From positions 13,010,932-13,074,931 of the forward strand of contig NC_092679.1 in the NCBI RefSeq assembly GCF_964355755.1: 64,000 bases of DNA, in the 5' to 3' direction. The notes under the pieces were generated by a model. The model was not told where the DNA came from, searched no databases, and saw only the letters and a list, made by a program, of their open reading frames with translations. This stretch comes from Antedon mediterranea (Eukaryota > Echinodermata > Crinoidea > Comatulida > Antedonidae). Positions 12,416-20,843 of the stretch are shown piece by piece. Every line of letters starts with the position of its first letter. Positions within the stretch are counted from its first letter, which is position 1. Position numbers and translations under genes: made by a program.

Positions 12416-15400
12416 ATGTCATCTAAAATGCCCAAGATGGATTGGGATGCAAGAGACCTGGCAGAGAGTCTCCGTGCGTTTAAAGCACGCATGAATTTAT
12501 ATATTGAAGACCACAATGTAACACTGGATGAGAAAAAAGCAACAAAGATTAAACTTGCTTTTGGTGATGAAGGTATGAAGAGAATTTTATCATCTGGGTT
12601 GTCTGATGCAAACCAAAAGGTACCCAAAGAAATATGGACCTTGTTTGAGCAGCAACTAGATGCGTCTGTCAAGATAAATTTTAGAGTTCATAGGTTAGAG
12701 TTTTCAACCTATAGGCAAAAGACAGATGAGCCCATCAGTGATTATGTTGCGCGTCTACGTGAAAAAGCATCAAAATGTTCTTTTAAAAAGGATGAACTAA
12801 ATGAGCGATTGATCGAAATGGTAGTGTTGTCCACACCATTCGAAGATTTTCGTAAGGAACTGCTTACAAAACCGGAGAAATATCCTGTTGCGCAAGTTAT
12901 TGAGCGTGGTCGTGAATATGAAGCAATCAGTGCATCTAATTGCACAATAAAGAAGATGCAGGATCAACAACAACCACCGACAGTAATTGCTCATTCAATG
13001 AAAACGAAGTATGAACGAAAATGTCGAAATTGCGACCGAAGTCATGAACCACGAAAATGTCCAGCATGGGGAGACACTTGTAGAAATTGTGGAAAAATGA
13101 ATCATTGGAAAGTATGCTGTAAATCGCAATCCACATTTAAATCGCAACAATCCACATCTAAAGCTAAAGGTAAATTACATAATCGTTCTCGACACAACAA
13201 CTTTCAAAATCAAAAACGAAAGATGCATGCTGTAGATGAAAATGAACATCATGAGTTAGGCAGCTTAACATTATACGATAGTGTTTTTCTCGACGCTCAA
13301 AGACAAAATAAAAACAATGAAGTTTTTACAAACTTGCACGTACATCATGACGACATACTTTCTAAGGGACTGATCCACTTAAAAGTCGACAGTGGAGCCA
13401 GTGGAAATACGTTACCACTGAGAATATTTAAGAAAATGTTTAAAGAACAATCAGTTGACATTAAGCAAGATTACACTGATCTGTATTCATACAGTGGGCA
13501 TAAAATTAAGTATCTTGGTTCGATAAATCTAGGACTACAACGAACAGATAGTGAAAAGATTTCTACACATAGGTTCCATGTTGTTGACGTAGATGGTCCA
13601 GCATTAATTGGAAAGAAATCTAGCGAATGCATGGAGCTAATTACATTTGATGAGCACATGACATATGATGCTGTTACTACGACATCCACATTATTTGATC
13701 ACACGTCAGTTAAACCAATAAACACAGTCGAAGATTTGAAATGGAATTTTCCTGAATGTTTTGATAAAGTTGGATGTTTTAAAGAGCCAGTAGATCTCCA
13801 TCTGATACCAGATGCAGAACCTTACATCGACGCTCCACGACGTTGTTCAATTCACATGAAACCAAAGATTAAAGCTGAGTTGGATAAAATGGAATTTGAA
13901 GGTATAATCCGAAAAGTAACAGGGCACACAGACTGGTGTTCTTCGCTCACATATGTAACGAAAAGCGATGGTAGTCTACGTGTTTGCCTCGATCCCCGAC
14001 GATTAAACGCAGCTCTGAAAAGATGCCCAAGAAAAATCCCTACTGTGGAAGAATTAAACCCAAACTTTGCTAAGGCTAAATTCTTCACCAAGCTTGATGC
14101 GAAGGCAGCATATTGGAGCGTGAAACTTGCAGACAAGTCACAACTGCTCACGACTTTCCGAACGCCTTTCGGTCGCTATTGTTTTACGCGACTTCCATAT
14201 GGCTTAGCGAGCTCCCAAGACGAATTTCAGGAGAAAATTGGAGAACTTTTAGACAAATGCGAAGGTGCAGTAGGTATAGCAGACGATATTATTGTGTATG
14301 GTACATCCGAACATGAACATGACCGAAACCTGTTAGAATTCATGAAATTGGCAAAGGACTATGGCCTTGCTCTTAACTCTAAAAAATGCCTGGTAAAGAC
14401 AAACAGAATTAATTTTTTTGGACGCATATACACAGACGAAGGTATCCTACCTGATCCAGAGAAGATAGAGGATATTTATGAAATGCCAGAACCCCGTGAC
14501 AAGCGAGAACTTCAACGCTTTATTGGCATGGTTACATTTATGTCAAACCATATTCCTAACTTGTCTAATAAACTGGCAAGTTTACGTGACCTTCTAAAGG
14601 AAGATGTTCCATTTGATTGGGACGAAAATTACCAAAAGAGTTACAAAGCGGTTAAGCAAGCGGTCGCAGACGGCGTATGTTTAAACTACTACGACCAGAC
14701 AAAGCCAGTGACTTTGGAAGTTGACGCTTCAGGCAGAGGTTTAGGTGCTACATTGATGCAGGATAATCGTCCAATCGCATTTGCTAGTAAAACACTAACG
14801 CCGACGCAATCAAATTACAGTAATATTGAACGTGAATGTCTTGGTGTAGTTCATGGCATCGAGAGATTTCACCACTACCTTTTTGGACGAAAATTTGAAA
14901 TAATTACTGATCACAAACCACTCGAAGTGATAGTGAAGAAACCATTGTGTGCGGCACCACCCAGATTGCAGAGAATGCTAGTCAAGATAATGGGATACGA
15001 TTTTGATCTAAAATATAGACCAGGTTCGCAGATGATCGTATCGGACGCACTCTCTAGACTTCCAAACACAGAAAACAATAAGGACATTGAATTGGCAATA
15101 AGTGTAGATTCTGTACACATTGACCTCATAAACTTCTCACCAAGCAAAAGAAAGCAACTAAGAGAGGAAACTGAGCGTGACAGAACACTTCATTGTCTTA
15201 GCCAAGTTATTTATACTGGATGGCCAAATGAAATGAAGGAATTGCCAACAGAACTTCGAAATTTTTGGAGTTACCGAGATCAACTTGCAATAGAAGATGG
15301 AGTCATTTTCAAAGGAAGACAGGTTATAATTCCAGAAATGATGAGAAACGATATTCTAAAGCAACTTCACGAATCACACCAAGGTGTGGAAAAGACACGA

Positions 15401-16228
15401 AAGCTGGCTCGTGAAAGCGTATACTGGCCGAAAATAAACACAGACATCGATGAAATTTGCCAGAACTGTCAGATTTGTCAGGAATATCAACCACAACAAG
15501 CAAAGCAACCTATGATTATGCATGAAAAACCCTCTAAACCATGGATAAAGCTCGGGACTGATTTATTTGAGATTGGAAACAAGAACTTTCTTCTAATCAG
15601 CGACTACTACAGCAGATACCCTGTTGTAAAACTACTTGGATCTACAACTGCACGATCTGTAATTAACACAACAAAGGAGGTACTAAGTTTATTTGGAAAT
15701 TGTTCTGAAATATTCTCCGATAATGGTCCTCAATTCCAGCGAGAGTATGATGAATTTTGCGCTGAATGGGGCATTGATCATACCACGAGTAGCCCAGGAG
15801 ATCCTCAGTCAAACGGGTTCATTGAGCGACAAGTTCGTTACATAAAACCCATCATAAAAAAATGTTTAAAAACCGGCGGAGATATTAACAAAGCACTGTT
15901 GAATGTTAGAGCTACACCATTGGACACAGGTGTACCAAGTCCGGCTGAACTGATGTTTAATCGACCTATACCAACATTAACACCAAGTCGTCAAGCAGCA
16001 AACAACTCGCAACAAGAAGAATATTGTAGAAAACTGCAACAAGCTACGCAGCGACAAAAAGAATATGCAGATAAAAACACTCATGAACTCCCACCTATTC
16101 CTGATGGAAGCAATGTTCGAGTTTATTTATTTTTATTTTCCACAAAGCAATGGAAACCTGCGACGACTGTGGAAAAGTGTGTCCAACCAAGATCATATAT
16201 TATACAAGCGGAAATGGAAATCTGCTGA
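12416..16228 (+). CDS. Gag-Pol polyprotein of Gypsy element
   Basis: The 1,270-codon frame encodes a fused Gag-Pol. Domains in order are: a gag/capsid-like helical region (1-195); two zinc knuckles (about 202-235, CRNCDRSHEPRKC and CRNCGKMNHWKVC); an aspartic protease with LKVDSGASG (active Asp 325); reverse transcriptase with LPYGLASS and IADDI (catalytic Asp 623/624); RNase H starting EVDASGRGLGA (Asp 770) with ITDHKPLE; and an integrase zinc domain (H985 onward, HESHQG...CQNCQIC). The integrase core has TDLFEI (D1049), SDNGPQF (D1102) and GFIERQ (E1137), with 34 residues between the last two. The GPY/F-like C-terminal module is damaged: a T-rich stretch at 16118-16140 replaces expected residues. 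A one-base shift near 16210 ends the frame at 16228 and leaves the tail in another frame (see 16150-16416). All catalytic residues are present. Confidence 0.93.
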   Translation: MSSKMPKMDWDARDLAESLRAFKARMNLYIEDHNVTLDEKKATKIKLAFGDEGMKRILSSGLSDANQKVPKEIWTLFEQQLDASVKINFRVHRLEFSTYRQKTDEPISDYVARLREKASKCSFKKDELNERLIEMVVLSTPFEDFRKELLTKPEKYPVAQVIERGREYEAISASNCTIKKMQDQQQPPTVIAHSMKTKYERKCRNCDRSHEPRKCPAWGDTCRNCGKMNHWKVCCKSQSTFKSQQSTSKAKGKLHNRSRHNNFQNQKRKMHAVDENEHHELGSLTLYDSVFLDAQRQNKNNEVFTNLHVHHDDILSKGLIHLKVDSGASGNTLPLRIFKKMFKEQSVDIKQDYTDLYSYSGHKIKYLGSINLGLQRTDSEKISTHRFHVVDVDGPALIGKKSSECMELITFDEHMTYDAVTTTSTLFDHTSVKPINTVEDLKWNFPECFDKVGCFKEPVDLHLIPDAEPYIDAPRRCSIHMKPKIKAELDKMEFEGIIRKVTGHTDWCSSLTYVTKSDGSLRVCLDPRRLNAALKRCPRKIPTVEELNPNFAKAKFFTKLDAKAAYWSVKLADKSQLLTTFRTPFGRYCFTRLPYGLASSQDEFQEKIGELLDKCEGAVGIADDIIVYGTSEHEHDRNLLEFMKLAKDYGLALNSKKCLVKTNRINFFGRIYTDEGILPDPEKIEDIYEMPEPRDKRELQRFIGMVTFMSNHIPNLSNKLASLRDLLKEDVPFDWDENYQKSYKAVKQAVADGVCLNYYDQTKPVTLEVDASGRGLGATLMQDNRPIAFASKTLTPTQSNYSNIERECLGVVHGIERFHHYLFGRKFEIITDHKPLEVIVKKPLCAAPPRLQRMLVKIMGYDFDLKYRPGSQMIVSDALSRLPNTENNKDIELAISVDSVHIDLINFSPSKRKQLREETERDRTLHCLSQVIYTGWPNEMKELPTELRNFWSYRDQLAIEDGVIFKGRQVIIPEMMRNDILKQLHESHQGVEKTRKLARESVYWPKINTDIDEICQNCQICQEYQPQQAKQPMIMHEKPSKPWIKLGTDLFEIGNKNFLLISDYYSRYPVVKLLGSTTARSVINTTKEVLSLFGNCSEIFSDNGPQFQREYDEFCAEWGIDHTTSSPGDPQSNGFIERQVRYIKPIIKKCLKTGGDINKALLNVRATPLDTGVPSPAELMFNRPIPTLTPSRQAANNSQQEEYCRKLQQATQRQKEYADKNTHELPPIPDGSNVRVYLFLFSTKQWKPATTVEKCVQPRSYIIQAEMEIC

Positions 16229-16416
16229 GACGAAATCGCGTACATTTGAGGAAGGTACCTCAACAAAATGCCCAAATCAATGGTAGCACAGCACCTGAGA
16301 ATGTTGTACCAACCTGGCAACCGATAGACCAAAATCCGTCTATTCTGAATATGAGTAACACGCGCTCTAAGAGAAGTGTGAAACCTCCTACGCGTTTAAT
16401 TGAAACAAAAGAGTGA
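16150..16416 (+). pseudogene. Displaced C-terminal tail of Gypsy Pol
   Basis: This continues the integrase C-terminus in a different frame from the main ORF: NLLRRNRVHLRK (the usual end of the GPY/F module) followed by a hydrophilic tail ending near RSKRSVKPPTRLIETKE. The frame change falls within an A-rich run near 16205-16215, consistent with loss of one base after insertion. Confidence 0.8.
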
Positions 16417-16635
16417 TTTTGGACTGTAACGTGATCTACAAGTTTAAAATGTATGTTCAATACCACTGATTGTTAAAGTTGCAGTTCTAGGAAGTTATGA
16501 AACAAGTTGTGTTTGAAGTTTTTATTTTTGAACATTTGAACGTTTATAGTTAATACAGTTTGGAACTTTTTGGACAATTACGGACACCGAAATAAATAAC
16601 TCTTAGCTATTATTAACCATATTATACTGTTATAA

Positions 16636-16647
16636 AAAACAGGGGGA
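16636..16647 (+). promoter_or_regulatory. Polypurine tract
   Basis: A purine-rich AAAAACAGGGGGA run directly precedes the TG of the 3' LTR. It is the expected plus-strand primer for reverse transcription. Confidence 0.8.
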
Positions 16648-16813
16648 TGTAGTAATATCATATGTGTATGCTGCCCCCAACCATATAACCATAGCAACGC
16701 TACTGCGCACTTAGGGCAGTTCTGATACAACGCCATGTTTGAAAATAATACCAATTAATAGATATATATTAAACATCAAAATAATCAGTAAAACGTGTCT
16801 GACAATCATTAAA
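16648..16813 (+). repeat. 3' LTR of Gypsy element
   Basis: 166 bp, 164 of them identical to the 5' LTR, followed by the CATCA duplication at 16814-16818. Confidence 0.92.
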
Positions 16814-17571
16814 CATCATTCACAGTGTTAACTACTCTATACAATTTAGTATCATCTGCAAACATGCGTACAGAGGAAGAAATAACAGAAGGTAAATCAT
16901 TTATAAACATAATGAAAAGAACAGGTCCAACGACGCTTCCTTGCGGGATACCACTACGAACATCAGCCCAATCTGAAACACATCCATTGACACTAACCCG
17001 TTGTTGTCTATCGTTAAGAAATTCTTCAAACCAGTTTAGAAGTTTACCTCTAATACCCAATGCACTCATTTTCAGAAGGAGTCTATGATGAGGCACACCA
17101 TCGAAAGCCTTCTTGTAGTCAAGGTAGATACAATCAAAACAATCCTGATTATCAAAATAAGAAAACCAGTTTTCAAGAACATCAAGTAATTGTAAAGCAC
17201 AGGAACGACCTTGCCGGAAACCAAATTGCTCATAACAAATAAGTGAGTGATGTTCAAGAAAGTCCAATAATTCCTTCCTGATAATTCTCTCCATAATTTT
17301 AACAACTACCGAAGTTAAACTCACAGGTCTATAGTTGCTTGGGTCAGACTTCACTCCTTTTTTAAAAATCGGTACCACTGTAGCCCGTTTCCAACTATTA
17401 GGGACGGCTCCTTCTTGAAACAATTTCGTAAAAATAATATGGAGGGGGTAGCAAATGATATCCTTTAGTTCGACTAAGATGCGTGGGTGAATACCATCAG
17501 GTCCAGCTGTTTTAGTAATATTCAACGTTGATAAAATATTTAAGATTTCGTCACAAGGAAAGCAACTTGTG
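16814..17571 (-). pseudogene. LINE A reverse transcriptase, N-terminal half
   Basis: The frame is open from about 17565 downward and is truncated at its 5' end by the insertion mechanism. RT landmarks appear in order: [67 protein letters not shown] and the catalytic FADDTKLY. The frame then runs into the 3' LTR of the Gypsy element. This is the polymerase that would copy LINE RNA onto nicked chromosomal DNA. The catalytic FADD is intact, but the ORF is cut and cannot be translated through the insertion. Confidence 0.85.
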
Positions 17572-17882
17572 TTGCCTTCAGGCTATATTATTATATTTTA
17601 TACCACATTCGGGCCAGTTGTATTGCCTCAAGCTTTTTATGTTGCCTCAGGGCTGTTTATGTTGCCTCCGGGCTTTGTATTGCCTCCGGCCAATTTAGTA
17701 TTTACTATTTAGTATTGTATTGCCTCCGGGCTGTTTGTGTTGCCTACGGGCTGTTTGTGTTGCCTCCGGGCTATTTGTGTTGCCTCTGGGCTATTTGTGT
17801 TGCCTCCGGGCTATTTGTGTTTCCTCCGGGCTGTTTGTGTTACCTCCGGGCTATTTAGTATTTGTATTGCCCCCGGACTAAT
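17572..17882. repeat. ~20-bp GC-rich minisatellite (TGTTGCCTCCGGGCTATTTG)n
   Basis: About 13 imperfect units, most regular at 17720-17860 and more degenerate (with A/T insertions) at 17584-17720. The GC-rich core TTGCCTCCGGGCT contrasts with the AT-rich surroundings. One partial unit (TTGCCTTCGGGC) is also left at 11131-11142 on the other side of LINE A, so the LINE inserted at the edge of, or inside, this array. Confidence 0.85.
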
Positions 17883-18167
17883 CCTATCAGCTGTTTTCTC
17901 GGTTGGTTGATGGCGTCCCAATAATAACATAAGTTTTAGATACCTTTTCAGATAATGCCTAAAGCCAAACCTAGCCGTTTAGCATCTAAGGCTGCGGCAG
18001 CAACCAAGAAATCTATAACAGGTCGTTAGGCAAGTTCGCTTCAAATTGACTACACCAAATTGGCAGCCGGTGATGCAAACATAAGCCACTGACCACCAAC
18101 AGCCAGAGAATCAGTCACCCAAGGAGCTGACAATCCACTGGTCCCCACAACTAGTATAGTTGATCAC

Positions 18168-18873
18168 GCTTTGTCAATGTCCGACTCAATAGAATTGGAC
18201 AATAATGTCACGGCAGCCGGAAGAAATAAGATTTGGACTGACACATACATTGACTTAAGGGTACTACTCAACAACGACATAGAACCAACTGGTGTCTCTT
18301 TTGTGGTGGTCGAAAAACAACTTAAGTTAGACACTGACAATAACAAAACGAAAGTTTTATGTATTACAGAATGGATGCGTGCATTTACGGTGTACATGTC
18401 TATCACCGAGCGAGTGCCCGGCTTTGCTAAAATATTCCAGTAACATTCTCGAGCTCCATGCCTTAGGGAATGTCAACTGGCGATCGTATGATGAGGGCTT
18501 CCGAAGAGCACGACAAGGTGGTCGTCTGGAGTGGGAAATCCTCCATCCCGAACTTATGTTAAAGCTAGCGTCATTGGGAAATGTTAACTCAAAAGGTAAC
18601 TCGCGTTTCCCAGGTCAACAGAATTTTCGTCGGCAACGGGTATGTTACGCATTTAACGCCGGACAACCATGTCAAGCCCAAAACTGTATTTACACCCACG
18701 TCTGGTCCATTTGCCGATACCCACATCCCCAAACACAATGCCTTAATAAAAGGGAGTCAGCGGCTAATCCGGGCGCCGAAACAGTTCCTCGCCGGCAATG
18801 GTAAATGAATTGAAACGGTTTTTAGTGGGTTATGAACGTGAGCTTTTTCGAGAAATAGTTAATGGATTCTCAT
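18168..18873 (+). pseudogene. DIRS-like gag region, copy 1
   Basis: It starts GCTTTGTCAATGTCCGACTC. The gag N-part (18171-18443) and C-part with zinc region (18379-18804) lie in different frames, joined by a shift near 18420. The Cys/His region keeps C...C...C.Y.H and CRYPHPQTQC. The copy ends with the VNELKRFLVGYE segment and GGATTCTC, after which copy 2 begins about 55 bp later. Confidence 0.6.
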
Positions 18874-18928
18874 TTGGTTTTTGCCTTCTTTGCGCAAATT
18901 CTCCTACCCCATGTAGCGGCACTAGGCG

Positions 18929-19660
18929 CTTTGTCAGTGTCCGACTCAATAGAATTCGGCAATAATGTCACGGCGGCCGAAAGAAATAAGATTTGGACTG
19001 ACACATACATTGACTTAAGGGTACTACTCAACAACGACATAGAATCGACTGGCTTCTTCTTTGTGGTGGTCGAAAAACAACTTAAGTTAGACACTGACAA
19101 TAACAAACAGAAAGTTTTATCTATTACAGAATGGATGCGTGCATTTACGGTGTACAGTACATGTCTATTGTAAAAAAAATCACCGAGCGAGTGCTTGGCT
19201 TTGCTAAAATATGCCAGTAACATTCTCGAGATCCATGCCTTAGGGAATGTCAACTGGCGATCGTATGATGAGGGCTTCAAAAAGGCACGACAAGGTGCTC
19301 GTCTGAAGTGGGAAATCCTCCATCCCGAACTTATGTTAAAGCTAGCGTCATTGGGAAATGTTAACCCCAAAGGGAACTCGTGTTTCCCAGGTCAACAGCA
19401 TTTTCGTCGGCAACGGGTATGTTACGCATTTAATGCCGGACAACCATGCCCAAAACTGTATTTACATCCACCTGTCGATATCCACATCCCAGAACATCAT
19501 GCATTAAGAAAAGTCCGGGAGTCAGCGGCCAATCCGGGCGCCGAAACAGTTTCCAAACAAGCACGACTTCCAACGTCGGCAATGGTAAATGAATTGAAAC
19601 GCTTTTTAGTGGGTTATGAACGTGAGTTCTTTTCAGAAATAGTTAATGGATTCTCTGTTA
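18929..19660 (+). pseudogene. DIRS-like gag region, copy 2 (tandem duplicate)
   Basis: A direct repeat of 18168-18873 at an offset of about 761 bp with high identity. It differs by short indels (an extra ATTGTAAAAAAA near 19165, and a shortened zinc region near 19450). Here the frame continues past the duplicated segment toward the RT, with SEIVNGFSVSFRVLCPNP. Copy 2 is therefore the one contiguous with the rest of the element. Confidence 0.65.
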
Positions 19661-20585
19661 GTTTTCGAGTTCTTTGTCCAAATCCTAATACCCCAGGCAC
19701 GCAATCACCTGAATGCTATAAAACTTCCTTAACAAATAGAAGAATTTATAACAAAAGGTTTGAACCTCGGTAGGTTAGCCGGTCCATTCCCGTGTCCTTC
19801 CATACAAACTTGTTAGGCGCGGCTATTCACCGTATCTCCATGTGGCGACAGAGACATTCTGAACCTTTTAAGATCTTCGAGATGTTATCGGTGGATTGCG
19901 TCTTTGGCGAAAAGTGGTCCGAAAAATCAAAGAGAACAAATTGAACAAGGTAAAACAGCCCAAAGTATACACTCGGAAGCAAAGGATCTAGTGGGTATAG
20001 ACACCAAGGCCGATCTTACCAGGACAAACATAATATCCGATATGAACAAGAAAAAGTTGTCTATAACAGATTAAACATGGCAAATCTAAAAACCTAGTAG
20101 ACAACCATTACCAAAAAACTACACAACCAAAAACAATAGTTCGATTTGGTACCAGATTGCTCTCGTTCTTATCAATCCGGGGAAATACAATTCTACATAA
20201 ACGATTGGGACAAAATTCTATGGATACGACAAACAGTTTACAGGATCGAATTCTATCGTTATGTAAAATCAGACAGCTTCAGACAAATGAAGTTTATCCG
20301 TCTTTTTGTCCTATCATTGGGTTTATCGACAGCCCCTGGTGTATTTACAAAACTAATGAAAATAGTCGTGGCTCGTCGGTCAAGAGAAACCTTGATTTTC
20401 ACTGACAGAATGAAAATCAGGATATGGATTAACTATGAAGTTTCATAGGCTATTAAAGCGATGACAAATTTCCAATGGAATATTTCTAACCTTTTCTTTC
20501 ATACGATTAGGGAAAAGTTACTTGCCTTTTGTCGATAACCACAAGATAATGATACTATCCAGACTTTCAAACTATAAAAAATTAA

Positions 20586-20789
20586 AAGGGGAGCCATATC
20601 TACATTCATGAAAACCTTACGAGCAAAAGATCAAGTTTACTACGTACTGTAAAGCAAAACTATGCATCAGTGGTATCTGCAGTTTGGACACAAGATGGTC
20701 GCATACATACCATAATCACTGGCAGTAACGAGAAAGTTGTTTTATCCAGAACTTCCGATCTTAAACAATTACCTAAATATAAAAGGTAA
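20586..20789 (+). pseudogene. LINE ORF1 C-terminal fragment
   Basis: Sixty-seven codons up to TAA at 20787-20789. HENLTSKRSSLL is followed by VWTQDGRIHTI and SNEKVVLSRTSDL. This matches the C-terminal domain seen in L2/Jockey-type ORF1 proteins (ENLT...LL...VWT.DG.I), which are RNA-binding chaperones. It has no visible start, so it is a truncated remnant lying 54 bp before ORF2. Confidence 0.6.
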
Positions 20790-20843
20790 TGTGTAAGAGA
20801 ATTTTAAATGTCCTAAATTTGTATTGTATTTTATGTAGATAAG

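Larger units (their letters stand above)
12019..16813 (+). mobile_element. Gypsy-type LTR retrotransposon (Mag/SURL-like), nearly intact
   Basis: The element is 4,795 bp with two 166-bp LTRs that differ at only two positions. It is flanked by a perfect CATCA duplication at 12014-12018 and 16814-16818. A tRNA-Leu primer site follows the 5' LTR and a polypurine tract precedes the 3' LTR. Gag and Pol form one ORF in the order gag-PR-RT-RNaseH-IN, as in the Ty3/Gypsy group. No env is present. Very short LTRs, a fused Gag-Pol and a Leu primer recall the Mag/SURL lineage (from memory). It sits antisense inside the RT gene of LINE A. High LTR identity implies a recent insertion. Confidence 0.93.
11143..17571 (-). 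mobile_element. CR1-like LINE, 5'-truncated, split by a Gypsy element
   Basis: The minus-strand LINE occupies 16814-17571 (RT N-terminal half) and 11143-12018 (RT C-terminal half and 3' end), with a Gypsy insertion between. Flanks carry a 12-bp duplication with one mismatch: TTGCCTTCGGGC at 11131-11142 and TTGCCTTCAGGC at 17572-17583. The 3' end is a short tandem octamer, AAGTAAAC AAGTAAAT on the minus strand (11143-11160), typical of CR1-type LINEs. The same family recurs at 61.9-64 kb. The endonuclease is missing through 5' truncation. Family name is inferred; ends and duplication are seen. Confidence 0.85.
17940..20460 (+). mobile_element. Decayed DIRS-like (tyrosine-recombinase type) retroelement
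   Basis: Plus-strand fragments fit the DIRS/Ngaro gag-RT order that I recall from invertebrates and fish. A gag helical region has IWTDTYIDLRVLL, KQLKLDT and ITEWMRAFTVY, then NWRSYDEGF. A Cys/His zinc region follows (CYAFNAGQPC...C.Y.H.....C). Next is an RT-proximal segment (LVGYEREFFSEIVNGF) with LGRLAGPFPCPS near 19765, and a late RT block with LGLSTAPGVFTKLMK at 20310-20360. Frames shift repeatedly. No tyrosine recombinase and no inverted LTRs can be seen. The gag portion is present twice (18168-18873 and 18929-19660). The assignment rests on motif order and is moderately secure. Confidence 0.6.

Noticed and set aside
12742-15147. Several minus-strand frames of 65-99 codons opposite Gag-Pol
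   Set aside because: They are shadows of the real plus-strand polyprotein.
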